From contig CM043960.1 in the NCBI GenBank assembly GCA_014529385.2, forward strand, positions 118,924,543-118,986,542: a stretch of DNA of 62,000 nucleotides, read 5' to 3'. This document shows positions 1 through 11,226 of this stretch, one piece after another. Origin of the DNA: Adiantum capillus-veneris. Taxonomy: Eukaryota; Streptophyta; Polypodiopsida; Polypodiales; Pteridaceae. The notes below the pieces were generated by a model, which did no database searches, was not told the origin of the DNA, and saw only the letters and a program-made list of their open reading frames with translations. A program made the position numbers and the translations under genes. Within the stretch, counting starts at the first letter, position 1, and the number at the start of each line of letters is the position of its first letter.

Positions 1-134
1 ATATAATGAGTGTTAACCCTATATATATTAAATGATGTTTCAAATTTATTAAATAATATTAAATTATTGCAAATTAAAGACAAAATCTTATGATTAAAAA
101 CCACATTGTGCGAATCGACCATAAAAATTAAATA

Positions 135-189
<55 letters not shown>

Positions 190-1117
190 GGCCAGGAGTG
201 TGAGATGCTCTCAGCACAAGAACTGGACCCTGCTATGTGCAGAAGTGTGAGATGATGAAAGAAATTACATCTAAAGGGTTGGAAAATCGTACATGTGAAC
301 AGCTCACCTAGTGTGAGATATTCTCAGCACAAGTCCTGGATGTTGTTGTAAAATAGATTGATAGTTTTTATCAATCTAATCCCTGATAAAGTGTGTGGAA
401 CTCACAACACAACTATTAGCTGATAAATTAACAATTGCAGATGTAAGTTACCTATCGTATGTGTTTACGTCCAAAACAACACCAAGTCATTTAATAATAA
501 AAAATGATGTTCTTTCGGAATATGAAACACACGAGTAACCAGTATGTCACATTAAGATGAAGAGGGCATGAAAATATGCATCTCTTCACTCTTAATATAA
601 CGAGTGGTAACGCTTGTGTTTCTATGTAACACATATGACATAAAAACTTAATCTAAAATTGTAAATTTTATAAGCTATTTCTAATGGAGTGTGTGGAACG
701 CACAACACAACCATCAGCAAACAGCTCCACAATCTCAAATGTAAATCAATTATTGTATATATCTACGTTCAGAGTAACACCAAGTCATCTGCTGATGAAC
801 AATGATGTTACTACAGAAATAGAAGCACAAAAATAACGAAAGTCGCATTAAGATGAAGAGGGCATAAAGTATGCATCTCTACACTCTTAAAATGACGAAC
901 ATAAATCCTTGTGCTTCTATGTAGAATAATCAATAATGATTTACTTTAAGATTGTGAATTTTATAGGCCACTCTGAAGTGAGAGGTGTAGCATCATGCCT
1001 ACTACACTCCACGAGTCGACCTCTAATCCTAACTCATCTCTATGGTGAGAGATACTCTACTACACCATACGAGTGAGAATCTAAATTTACCCTAAGCCTT
1101 TCCTGGAGTGAGTTATA
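1..1117. repeat. Intergenic DNA with diverged tandem repeats
   Basis: No coding region is visible. An (AG)n tract lies at about 139-184. From about 390 to 978 two diverged tandem units of about 298 bp follow each other (390-687 and 688-977). Each begins AGTGTGTGGAAC, and each holds AAGATGAAGAGGGCAT and a TATGCATCTCT motif at the same relative place. Shorter related pieces, such as AGTGTGAGAT followed by CTCAGCACAAG, occur near 196 and 309, so the array may once have been longer. From 978 to 1117 only imperfect GAGTGAGA/TACTACAC motifs recur. Confidence 0.6.
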
Positions 1118-1122
1118 TAACT
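1118..1122. repeat. Target-site duplication of gypsy copy 1 (left)
   Basis: TAACT immediately precedes the TG of the left LTR. The identical TAACT follows the CA of the right LTR at 10164-10168. This exact 5-bp match fixes both ends of the element. Confidence 0.93.
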
Positions 1123-2722
1123 TGTAACATTTAATGGTCTAAAAACTTATGTGTAGCGGAAATTAGCATGAACATAGTGGGCATTTCATTAGAATAGATT
1201 CCTAATGAGAATTACAAGAGTGCTTGGGTGGAGAGAGCAACAAAAAGCATAACACCTAGTTAGATAGCATCGACAATACTTTCAAAAGAGAGAGAAATTA
1301 AGCTATTGACAACAGTTGAGGACGGGATTTGCATGGAGCCGGTCCCCCCTCCAAAAGGCTTTGTATTATGGTTTCTCCCATCAAGAGAGACATTGTACAA
1401 TACAATTCTTTGTGTTCCTTCAAGACTAGCTAGTGCAATGAAGATGAAAGCTTCATGCACTAAGCAAAACACTTAACAAACACAACTTTAATTATCCCCG
1501 TTCTCAGACCCAAGACCTCACACACCTTCGAAGATGGTGAGAGCTAGCAGGGTATGAGAGTAGATTGAGAGGAAGAAGGAGTATCTTACGAGAAAGATGT
1601 ACATCTCCTCACATAATCACTCATATTAGCATAGATTTAGCTTAGTAATTAGCTTGGTAGAGGAGATGAGCATGCATTGAAGCTTGGCTCTTGGTTGGAT
1701 TTGCATCCACAAGCCAAGAGTGTGTCGTTGTAGGCTTCTATCTCACAAGCTTGGAGTAGGTGATGAGCTCTCCATTAAAGCTTGGGAAGAGATAGTCTTC
1801 TCTTTCTTCACACATGAGATTGTGTGAGTGTGTGTGTGATAATGCCTTGCAAAAATCAGCCCCCTCTCTCTCTTGGGCGAGCCCTCTTGCTATTTTCTCT
1901 TGTTGAGCCCTCATTGGCTCTCCCCAAGTCAAGCCAATGACTATTAAGCAGCATAAGTGATAGCCTTCTGACATGTGTCCCCCTTTCCCCTTTTGTGAGA
2001 GCTTTAGGTAGTTAAATAGTTAAACTAAACTCTCATTGGACCCCTTTGCCTCCTGGCCAATAGGAATCAGGCAAGCCATTTGGCTCCTGAATGCTCATTG
2101 GACCCCTTGTGAGACTGCCCAATAGTCTTCTAGGAGACTTAATTCTCATTGGTTTCTTTTATTAAATGTTTTTAAATTAATTAAACTAGATTTACTCTAG
2201 CTTAATTCTCATTGGTCCACTTCAAGGGTCATCCAATAGAAACTGGGCAGGGCCGTGTGGGCATCTGGCCTAGGGAGCTGACATGTGTCCCTCATTCCCT
2301 TTGTGTAAAGGGAGCCTGTGTGTGTGCGTGTGTGTGTGTGTGGCTTCCTCTCTCATCCCCTAGAAGAAGGGCTCGCCCCCTTCCATGTAGGGATATGTGT
2401 TGACTTTGGAGAGCACACAAAGCATCCAATTCCCCCTAAGCTTTAACCCTTTGGACACAACCTTTGAATTTTGGAACCTTAGCATTTTGGAAGTCTTAAT
2501 GGGCTGAACCTTACGGTCTTTTTAGCCCATTGTTGCACATGGATCTTTTGTAGATGGCCCCCCCTTTGGATCCCTATTTTCCCTCCTTTGGATCCCTACT
2601 GTGGTCAGTCTGCTAGCTTAACCAATATTCTAGCCTTTTCTCCCCAGGCACTTCCCCACATTAAATGATCATTTTAATATGAGAAAATCATTTAGGAGAA
2701 TTAGATATTGATTATTATGACA
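1123..2722 (-). repeat. 3' LTR of gypsy copy 1
   Basis: This 1600-bp LTR is the 3' LTR because the element is coded on the minus strand. It matches 8538-10163 over its full length, as well as the solo LTR at 34425-36017 (opposite strand) and the LTR at 51901-53489. It has TG...CA ends. The short GT-rich run near 2313-2341 corresponds to a much longer (GT)n in the partner LTR. Confidence 0.94.
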
Positions 2723-2742
2723 TTACCTCTCTCTTGAAATCA
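2723..2742 (-). promoter_or_regulatory. Polypurine tract of gypsy copy 1
   Basis: Read on the minus strand, the bases just inside the 3' LTR are AAGAGAGAGGTAA directly followed by the LTR TG. This is the expected position and composition of the plus-strand primer of an LTR retrotransposon. The same tract is kept next to the LTR at 53489. Confidence 0.75.
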
Positions 2743-3081
2743 TAGTCGTCCTCGACTATGGTGTAGAGAAGATAAAGCATATTCATGAGTCCTTTTCTTA
2801 GCGGGTAGAGGATCCCTATGTTACCCTACAACATCATTCCACAATGGATGACTAGTCCATTTGGCGCTTGAGAGCCTTAGGCTGCCGCAAGCATGTCTGC
2901 ACATTAGTCCTATCAATCTTCCATAGTAGAGTGACAAGCTCTACTTGGTGTTTGGGAGACGTCGTCTCCGCAAACTTGATCTAAGCATGCATACTACTTC
3001 ATTTTTGTGCACAATAAAGAAAAAGAGAGTCTTATAAGATTAAAAAAAACTTTGTTCATTTTTAACATTTTGTACATTTGC

Positions 3082-4755
3082 TTACTCTTGGGAAGCATTG
3101 TAAGCATTGACAAGGTTTAGGTTATCCTTTAATTGTATGCCTTGCATCCATCTAGCATCTTCAAAAGGATAATTCTTGAGCTTAATAAGATATCGTGGGA
3201 TAGTCTTACCGCCTCTTAATACCTTGTCTTCATGTCGGAGAATGGACTCGGGCTGCAGCACCTCCTCTTGGTCCTCGATCTCCGGTGGGTCTTCAATAGT
3301 TGGTTCTTGAGGTGGCTCTCCTTTGTAAGGCTTTAATAGGCTCACATGGAAAGCATTGTGTATGAGCCAATGATTGGGCAACTTGAGTTGATAGGCCATC
3401 TCATTGATTGGCCTAAGAATCTGGAAGGGACCATAGTACCTTTTTGCTAGTTTAGCATAGTACTTTTGGTGGCCCGTAGGATTCTTGCCCATCGTGTGCC
3501 TTAATCGAGCCTTGGGAAACTTTAACAAGACCCAATCGTTTTCTTTAAAGGCTTGGGCTCTTCTGTGCTTGTCAGCAGCAGCCTTTTTCCTTTGCTGTGA
3601 GATAGAGATAGCATCCTTAATCTTTTGAAAAGATTCTTGTAGGTCTCGGCTATACTCATGTGCAGCGAAGATCTTCCCATGTACCTTAAGTAGCAAGGGA
3701 CTTTTTGATCTTCCCTCAATTACCTCAAAAGGTGCTTTTCCCGTGGAAGTATGTACAGTGTTATTGTAATCATACTCCACTAAGGGTAAGTACTTCTCCC
3801 ATTGGGATCTTTGATCTACTTCCGTTACATAGGATTTTAGTAGATCGAGAATGGTTAGGTTAGCTATTTCACTTTGGCCATCAATTTGTGGATGATAGGC
3901 CGAAGAGAAGTTTAGCCTTGTTCCTAAATTCTCAAAGAGACCCTTCTAGAAATTACTGGTCATTCTAGGATCTCTATCCGACACTATGGACATTGGCAAG
4001 CCATGGTATTTGAAAATTTGTGAAATGAAGAGGGTTGCCATTTGATGGGCTTTGATAGTCTTTTTGATAGGTATAAAATGAGCTTGTTTACTGAACCTGT
4101 CTACTATCGTCCATATTCCCGTATTCCCATGGATAGACTTAGGCAATCCAAAGATAAAATCCATGGATATGCTCTCCCATGGTGAATTAGGGATTGGCAA
4201 GGGTTGAAGAAATCCAAGTTGCTTCCCTCTATCAAATTTTGTCTTTTGGCATACCACACATTTAGAAACATACTCTTGTATGTTCACTTTCATGGTAGGC
4301 CAATAGAAATATGTTTCAATTCCCTTTAAGGTAGACTGAATCCCTCTATGCCCCGCATAAGGTGGAGCATGAGATTCATACATTACTTTCTCACGTAGTG
4401 AGTGAGTAACACATAGTCTATTGCCATAGAGAAGATAACCATCTTGTAAGGTAAATGGTTCTTCTTTCTTCCCTAATGCAAGGGCTGAAATCACATCTCT
4501 AAAATCGGGATCAATAGCATACTCATCTATCATTGAAGATAGATCATTGTGAGTTGCTATGGAAACGGCATTCACTCTCGGCCGCCTTGAGAGTGCATCA
4601 GCTACTTGATTATGCTTGCCGGCAATGTGAGCAATGTGAAAATGAAATTGTGAAAGGAAATTTTCCCACCTCATTTGTTTGTCAGAGATCTTGGTCTGCG
4701 TCATGAAGTACTTAAGACTTTGGTGATCCGTTCGCAGAATGAAAGGAGTCCCCAA
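3082..4755 (-). pseudogene. Ty3 RNase H end, integrase and chromodomain-like tail (copy 1)
   Basis: One minus-strand frame runs from 4755 to 3082, broken only by a TAG at 3946-3948. It holds the end of RNase H (ILRTDHQSL), the integrase zinc-binding H2C2 region (H.GIQSTLKGIETYFYWP, then CVVCQKTK), the integrase core with WTIVDRFSKQAHFIP and SDRDPRMTS, and after the stop AYHPQIDGQSE and the integrase C-terminal region. The end (PESIL, then a YLIKLKNYPFEDARW stretch) resembles the chromodomain tail that marks chromoviruses. The stop sits inside the integrase core between its second and third acidic residues. Gypsy copy 2 (54711-54713) carries the same TAG at the same codon. Confidence 0.88.
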
Positions 4756-4828
4756 TAAATAGTGCTAACATGAGTCTAAGGCATGTAGAACTGCAAGGAG
4801 TTCCTTTTCATATATGCCTAGAGCTTGC

Positions 4829-6103
4829 TCAACAGGGTCGACTCTCATAGCCTATGGCATGCCCTTCTTGGAGTAAAACAGCTCCAAGGCAATCACCACA
4901 AGCATCACATTGGACCTCAAATGGTTTTGAGAGATCCGGTAGTGTAAGAACAGGTTGAGAGATAATCTTTTCTTTAAGCTTTTCGAAAGCATTGTTCTCC
5001 TTAGCATACCATGTATACCTAACGCTTTTCTTTGTTAGGTCATGTAATGGTCCCTCAATTTGTGAGAACTTTTCTATGAAGCGTCTATAGTATGCACACA
5101 TACCTATAAAGCTTCTTAGTTCATGAAGATTCCTTGGTTTAGGCCATCCTTTTATTACCTCTAACTTAGATGGATCCATTTGGATGCCATCTTGAGAGAT
5201 AATATGACCTAAATACTGAATCTCTTGCAAGAAAAATTCACTTTTCTTTCTATTAACATAAAGTTTATTCTCTCTTAAAACTTGAAATATTACCTGGAGG
5301 TGTTGCTTGTGTTCCTCCAGTGAATTAGAGTAGATGATAATATCATCAAAGAACACTCCAGTGAAGGTTCGATGAGGCCTGAACAGCTTCTCCATCAAGC
5401 GGTTGAATGTAGCTGGTGCATTGGTCAAGCCAAAAGGCATGACAATGTATTCGTAAAGACCAAATGTGGTGCGAAATACGGTCTTTACAATGTCTTGATC
5501 AACTATCCTTATTTGATGATAGCCACTTTTTACGTCAATCCTACTGAAGTAGGTCGATCCTTGTAGCTTATCAAATAGGTCTTCTACCCGTGGAATGGGA
5601 AACCTATTCTTGATAGTGATCCTATTTAGTTCTCTATAGTCGACACACATACGATATGTGCCGTCTTTCTTTTGCACTAATAGCATAGGTGAGCAAAATG
5701 GAGATGAGCTTGGCCTAACCATACCCTTCTCAACTAACTCATGCACTTGCCGCATAATCTCCTCTTGTTGAGCTTGAGAAACTCTATAAGGAGGTTTGTT
5801 AGGCGGTGAACTTCCTAGAAGAAGTTCGATAGCAAGGTCATCATTACCTCGTTTAGGAGGTAGCTCACAAGGGATGTCGTCAATAAAAACATCTTGAAAC
5901 CCCTTGAGAAAATTGGATAACTCTAATTCCTTTTGGTTGCTTTTATTTTCTTTTGCTAAAGCATTAGGTTCATTTTGAGAGTCTTCAACAAAAATCATGT
6001 ACAAGGAAATAGAGCTCTTTATTGACTTGTTGAAAGCTGGTGTATGTACAATGGGGATAGTGTTACCCATTTCCTTAGCATCTATATACATGTCTTTTTC
6101 CAT
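4829..6103 (-). pseudogene. Ty3 reverse transcriptase and RNase H (copy 1)
   Basis: This 424-residue frame covers the end of protease, the RT palm (KKDGTYRMCVDYRELN, FSRIDVKSGYHQI, MPFGLTNAPATFNRLM, catalytic FFDDIIIYS) and the start of RNase H (PFEVQCDACGDCLGAVL). The frame ends early because of an 8-nt deletion near 4846 relative to the copy at 55.6 kb, which removes the link to the RNase H C-terminus and integrase. At the other end a 1-nt deletion near 6151 uncouples it from gag-protease; copy 2 reads through the same spot. The family therefore encoded protease, RT and integrase in one frame. Confidence 0.9.
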
Positions 6104-6843
6104 GAACTTAAAGGAGATTCTCCTTTCAGGAAATTTAACATCGGCAGCCAGCGGTCAAACCATGGTGCCCCTAGGATTACATCCTCATGCTTGAGAGGAG
6201 AGATAAAGAAGTCCACTTTGTCCACATAGCCTTGGACATGAAGCCTCAATTTCCCAATTAAGGGAGTGACCGAAGCTTCTTGCCCCTTGAAGGCACTGTT
6301 TGCGGGTAGGACATATCCCATCTCGTAGGATTGTATGCCTAGCTTGGTGGCCAACTCTATAGATATAAAATTGTGAGTAGAACCAGGGTCAAAGAGAATA
6401 AAAGAATCATGTTCTCTTACCTTTCCCCAAGCATGGCATAGAGGAGATCCTTTGTGGTGAGTTTGGTGAGTCTTCTCCTCTTGGATTTCAACCAAGGAAG
6501 CTCTAGGAGGATCTTGGCAGTTGTTCTTTTGGGGACAAGCGCGGTACGCATGCCCTTGTTCGCCGCACTTGAAACACTGGTTATCCTTACGATAACGCTC
6601 AAGCTCTTCAAGACAGAGTTTACTCTTACCTTTGTAAACTCCCTTCTCTTTAGCTTTGTTGGAGTTTCCCTTAGGAGACTTTTGGACATTCTCCTTCCCC
6701 TTAGGCTCATTGGAACCCTTGTTTTCCGGGGGCTTATTATTTCTTTTAGCCCCCGTTTGGAAATTGATTCGAGAGGCCACCATAGTATGGTGTATTACCG
6801 CCGATATGGTACGTGGTCTTTGGGAGTTGACATACTCCGCCAT
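6082..6843 (-). pseudogene. Gag nucleocapsid CCHC knuckle and aspartic protease (copy 1)
   Basis: This 253-residue frame has a basic linker and a CCHC zinc knuckle (CFKCGEQGHAYRACP). It then has a retropepsin-like segment, HDSFILFDPGSTHNFIS, in which the usual D-S/T-G triad reads D-P-G-S. It lies in the same frame as the upstream gag ORF but is separated from it by a TAA at 6844-6846. The atypical protease triad, if not a substitution of this copy, would be unusual for the family. Confidence 0.82.
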
Positions 6844-8128
6844 TTATTCGGTTAAGCCCGCACAAAATTGTTGCTTTTGCTCTCGAAAATCCAACTTTTT
6901 GAAGACAGTGGCTTTGATTTGTAAGTCCCAAAACTTGTCTACATATTTGTGGATGGATTCATTGGGAGAGAGCTTTAAGATTCGCCATTCGATGAGTACT
7001 TTGTCTTTGGCATCGGTGGCCAAAAACTGCTTCATAATGGAAGCTCTTAAAGCTTTCCATGTTCGTGGAGCTTCACCATTGGATCGTAGGCTAGACCACC
7101 ATTGCCTGGCGGACTTTTGAAAGTGCATAGCTACATGGCGTAGCTTAGAGGACTCCGTGAAGCCCTCATCTCCAAACGCCGCATCGAACTGTTGGATAAA
7201 GGCCAAAACTTTGTCCGTAGCACCAAAGGTACCATCATAGGTAAGGAAAGAGATGCTATTCCCTCCCTCTTTGAATTTATTCAGCTTGGACGACCTCTTC
7301 CATGCGGCATAGGATTTCCTATGGCCTCTTCTTTTTGATGGTTCAAAGGTTGCACCATCACTTTCTTCAGAAGGTGAAGAATTTGAACAAGGTGGAGAAG
7401 AGGGTGACCTCTTTCTCGCCTTTTTCTTGTCTTGATCTTCGTCGTCTTCACCATAGCTTTCATAAGAGGAAGAGGATGAAGAAGATGGAGAAGAGGGTGT
7501 TCTCTTTATCGCCTTTTTCTTCTCTTGCTTTTTATCATCCCTCTTTGAATTATGGCGTGGAGAAGAGTGTGATGGTCTTCTCCGCTTTGGTGGTGATGGA
7601 GAGCGTTTAGCCCGCCGTCTTCGTGGAGCCATCTCTGCCGAGGTGGCGGGAGACTCACTTCTTTGGAGAAGAGTGTGATGGTCTTCTCCGCTTTGGTGGT
7701 GATGGAGAGCGTTTAGCCCGCCGTCTTCGTGGAGCCATCTCTGCCGAGGTGGCGGGAGACTCGCTTCTTTCTCGTTCCTTCGGTGGAGGCTCTTGAGTTC
7801 TCCTTTGGGAAGGAGATGCATCATCAAGAAGTAAATTCTTGAGCCCTTCATATGGATTCTTTTCTTCTTCCCGAATCGGAGAGAGACCTCTCTTGGTAGT
7901 CTCACAAGGAGGCTTCCTAGGTGTTCTCTCGTCATGGTGATGAGCTTGGAGAATCCCATGAGCACGGTTGCACTTCACTTTGGAGAGATGGATTGCCCAT
8001 GGCTTATTGAAGCCTAGTAACAAGATAGTTAACAAGCATTGAAGCATCATTAGTAGCTTGCTCATAAGCAAAATCAAAGTTATCAACATTAATTTCACTC
8101 TCTTTACTATTGTCAGCCATTCTAACAA
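6844..8128 (-). pseudogene. Gag capsid region with a frameshifting 106-bp duplication
   Basis: The capsid (retrotrans_gag) part is recognisable at 6847-7290 by FLTYDGTFG, FQKSARQWWSSLR, TWKALRASIMKQFLA and RILKLSPNESIHKYVDKF. Upstream is a long Arg/Ser/Pro/Lys-rich region. Two frames overlap here (7655-8128 and 6844-7965) and share the peptide SESPATSAEMAPRRRRAKRS. The cause is a 106-bp tandem duplication (7559-7664 and 7665-7770), which is not a multiple of three. The gag start near 8128 is uncertain. Confidence 0.8.
7559..7770. repeat. 106-bp tandem duplication in gag
   Basis: GGAGAAGAGTGTGATGG starts at 7559 and again at 7665. The following sequence, including GGTGGTGATGGAGAGCG and GAGCCATCTCTGCCGAGG, is repeated almost without change, so the duplication is recent. 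It shifts the gag frame. Confidence 0.9.
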
Positions 8129-8520
8129 CCTTTAAGTGTAAACTTTTTAGGTGTAATTTGACACTTCAAGCCCTAGTTTCTACTCCTCTTTACCCCTTTA
8201 GAAAAAGCACTCAAGCTACTGTACCCGCGGCTCGAATACCATTAATTGCAAGGAATAGAAGAGAGGGTCTTTTGACACCAAAACAGCACCGGCTCCTGTC
8301 AAGCTTCTAATAGCTCAATAGTGGTTAAGCCATAGGCAAGCCCTGTAGGACTCCACTATTAAGACCATAGCTCTCGACGGTGATGCCCCGTTAACTGCAC
8401 GAAGGCAGGCACACTGCAAGGCTGAAAAATCCCTATTCTACTTACTCACAGGCAATTAATAATACCAACCATTTGTAGCTAGCTTGAGGACCTCCCTTCT
8501 TGAGCAAGAAAAGAGAAACC

Positions 8521-8537
8521 TTGAGCTCTGATACCAA
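8521..8537 (-). promoter_or_regulatory. Primer-binding site, initiator tRNA-Met type (copy 1)
   Basis: On the minus strand the bases just inside the 5' LTR read TTGGTATCAGAGCTCAA. TGGTATCAGAGC is complementary to the 3' end of plant initiator tRNA-Met, the commonest primer of plant LTR retrotransposons. Confidence 0.88.
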
Positions 8538-9727
8538 TGTAACATTTAATGGTCTAAAAACTTATGTGTAGTGGAAATTAGCATGAACATAGTGGGCATT
8601 TCATTAGAATAGATTCCTAATGAGAATTACAAGAGTGCTTGGGTGGAGAGAGCAACAAAAAGCATAACACCTAGTTAGATAGCATCGACAATACTTTCAA
8701 AAGAGAGAGAAATTAAGCTATTGACAACAGTTGAGGACCGGATTTGCATGGAGCCGGTCCCCCCTCCAAAAGGCTTTGTATTATGGTTTCTCCCATCAAG
8801 AGAGACATTGTACACAATTCTTTGTGTTCCTTCAAGACTAGCTAGTGCAATGAAGATGAAAGCTTCATGCACTAAGCAAAACACTTAACAAACACAACTT
8901 TAATTATCCCCGTTCTCAGACCCAAGACCTCACACACCTTCGAAGATGGTGAGAGCTAGCAGGGTATGAGAGTAGATTGAGAGGAAGAAGGAGTATCTTA
9001 CGAGAAAGATGTACATCTCCTCACATAATCACTCATATTAGCATAGATTTAGCTTAGTAATTAGCTTGGTAGAGGAGATGAGCATGCATTGAAGCTTGGC
9101 TCTTGGTTGGATTTGCATCCACAAGCCAAGAGTGTGTCGTTGTAGGCTTCTATCTCACAAGCTTGGAGTAGGTGATGAGCTCTCCATTAAAGCTTGGGAA
9201 GAGATAGTCTTCTCTTTCTTCACACATGAGATTGTGTGAGTGTGTGTGTGATAATGCCTTGCAAAAATCAGCCCCCTCTCTCTCTTGGGCGAGCCCTTTT
9301 GCTATTTTCTCTTGCTGAGCCCTCATTGGCTCTCCCCAAGTCAAGCCAATGACTATTAAGCAGCATAAGTGATAGCCTTCTGACATGTGTCCCCCTTTCC
9401 TCTTTTGTGAGAGCTTTAGGTAATTAAATAATTAAACTAAACTCTCATTGGACCCCTTTGCCTCCTGGCCAATAGGAATCACGCAAGCCATTTGGCTCCT
9501 GAATGCTCATTGGACCCCTTGTGAGACTGCCCAATAGTCTTCTAGGAGACTTAATTCTCATTGGCTTCTTTTATTAAATGTTTTTAAATTAATTAAACTA
9601 GATTTACTCTAGCTTAATTCTCATTGGTCCACTTCAAGGGTCATCCAATAGAAACTGGGCAGGGCCGTGTGGGCATCTGGCCTAGGGAGCTGACATGTGT
9701 CCCTCATTCCCTTTGTGTAAAGGGAGC

Positions 9728-9807
<80 letters not shown>

Positions 9808-10163
9808 CTTCCTCTCTCATCCCCTAGAAGAAGGGCTCGCCCCCTCCCATGTAGGGATATGTGTTGACTTTGGAGAGCACACAAAGCATCCAATTCCCCC
9901 TAAGCTTTACCCCTTTGGACACAACCTTTGAATTTTGGAACCTTAGCATTTTGGAAGTCTTAATGGGCTGAACATTAGGGTCTTTTTAGCCCATTGTTGC
10001 ACATGGCTCTTTTGCAGATACCCCCCCCTTTGGATCCCTATTGTGGTCGGTCTGCTAGCTTAACCAATATTCTAGCCTTTTCTCCCTGGCACTTCCCCAC
10101 ATTAAATGATCAATTTAATATGAGAAAATCATTTAAGAGAATTAGATATTGATTATTATGACA
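8538..10163 (-). repeat. 5' LTR of gypsy copy 1
   Basis: This 1626-bp LTR is slightly longer than its partner because of an expanded (GT)n at 9731-9806. It lacks a 25-bp piece near 10030 (a second GGATCCCTA...CCTCC unit) that the partner keeps. It ends ATTATTATGACA and is followed by the target duplication TAACT. Confidence 0.94.
9731..9806. repeat. (GT)n microsatellite inside the 5' LTR
   Basis: About 38 GT dinucleotides are present, against a short interrupted GT run at the same place in the 3' LTR (2313-2341), a few units in the solo LTR (near 34805, as CA) and a few in the copy at 53095. LTRs are identical at insertion, so most of the length difference arose afterwards. Confidence 0.9.
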
Positions 10164-10168
10164 TAACT
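10164..10168. repeat. Target-site duplication of gypsy copy 1 (right)
   Basis: TAACT is identical to 1118-1122. Downstream, 10169-10330 continues the low-complexity flank (GGAGTGAG, CTACTGCACCACAC motifs) seen before 1118, which agrees with a single insertion into that DNA. Confidence 0.93.
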
Positions 10169-10481
10169 ACACACCACGGGAAAGGAAACTATATTCTACA
10201 CACCTCTGGAGTGAGCCATATGGCTACACAGCATGGAGTGGCCAACGACCTGCAAGCCAACTTTGTGGTGAGAGCCGAAACTACTGCACCACACAAGTCT
10301 GGCACAACACAAAAGAAAACTTAGTATTTACTAAAAATTTAAAAAATTTACCTAAAAACTGCTGTAAACCGAAGACATTGTCGCTATCTGTCAAACTCTC
10401 ACAAGCTCCAAGCTCTCCAAACACCAAAAAAGTCCACAATTCTTTTCGATCGAATACGACAACGATTGTATATATATACAG

Positions 10482-10545
10482 TTTTTCGATCGAAATATTT
10501 TTTGATCGAAATAGTTTTCGATTGAAAAATATCTTGATCGAAAAC
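10482..10545. repeat. 16-bp palindromic tandem repeat (4 units)
   Basis: Four consecutive 16-bp units centre on TCGATCGA or a one-base variant, with core starts at 10486, 10502, 10518 and 10534. A fifth TCGATCGA lies at 10446. Each unit is itself palindromic (TTTTCGATCGAAAA type). No gene is seen in 10169-10640; this repeat and short TATA/TACG-rich stretches are all that stands out. Confidence 0.8.
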
Positions 10546-10644
10546 GGTTTTATACGGCTATTCGGTAATTATTCGGAAATACGGCGTACATTAACGTTTT
10601 ATACGTATAATTTTTGTTATACGGGTGTATAAATGCAACGCAGG

Positions 10645-11226
10645 CCAGCACAATGGATTATGTTATGGCCCAGCCAGGTCTCATTCTATTCTTTCAAGAT
10701 TTCATGGTGGGTACTAGGCCAATTGGAGTAGCAGTTGATCATGCTATCTTGTCTTTCACCTTGACCTTTCAGTTCAGCACAGCTCCATTAGGAGAGGTCC
10801 CCACACACACTCGATATACCTTCATGAGGGAGACGGATTTTGTGTATATGGATGAGATATACAGGCAGCTATGCACCCAGGATCCGGGACGGCCACTAGA
10901 TGACCTCACTCAGACACTGACAGAGATGCTCCATGATGCAGCATCAGAGGCATATCCCCACAGTCAGCCCACACGGAGACGATATGGGAGCATGCCCCAG
11001 AACAATTGGTATGATGAGGAGTGTAGAGAGACGAGGATCAAATTATAGAGGGAAGTGCTCATGGGTATTACCACGCATAGACAATCACAGATTATCTTTC
11101 GCTGCCTAGTGCGACGAAAGAAAAGGGATTATCCTATCTGAGCAAGAGCTGGATCTGTATCAGTTATTTATAAGTTAGGGCTCATGTGAAGCATGGAGGC
11201 TATTCCACGAGCATTCACCACCACCA
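10645..11226 (+). pseudogene. LINE endonuclease tail and linker (broken)
   Basis: The frame at 10614-11048 contains the endonuclease C-terminal motif (VDHAILSFTL, where active copies have SDH) and a linker with PQNNWYDEECRETR. A stop at 11046-11048 and further stops before 11226 separate it from the RT frame. Confidence 0.7.

Larger units (their letters stand above)
1123..10163 (-). mobile_element. Complete Ty3/gypsy chromovirus LTR retrotransposon (copy 1)
   Basis: The element is bounded by long direct LTRs that begin TGTAACATTTAATGG and end ATTATTATGACA on the plus strand. It is flanked on both sides by the 5-bp duplication TAACT (1118-1122 and 10164-10168). Coding is on the minus strand in the order gag, CCHC knuckle, protease, RT, RNase H, integrase, chromodomain-like tail, which is the Ty3/gypsy order with a chromovirus ending. 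By eye the two LTRs differ at about 20 substitutions plus a few indels, so the insertion is fairly young. The reading frame is broken by a 106-bp duplication, a 1-nt and an 8-nt deletion and two stops, so this copy cannot encode its own full polyprotein. Confidence 0.95.

Noticed and set aside
1260-1472. 70-residue frame repeated in each LTR (also 8675-8884, 35668-35880 and 52038-52250) as a conserved small gene
   Set aside because: It lies wholly inside the LTRs, which are conserved as a unit; the copy in the 5' LTR has a 3-nt indel and the sequence has no initiation or domain signal.
9621-9893. His-Thr repeat protein across the (GT)n of the LTR
   Set aside because: It is an artefact of the expanded dinucleotide tract; the partner LTR lacks it.
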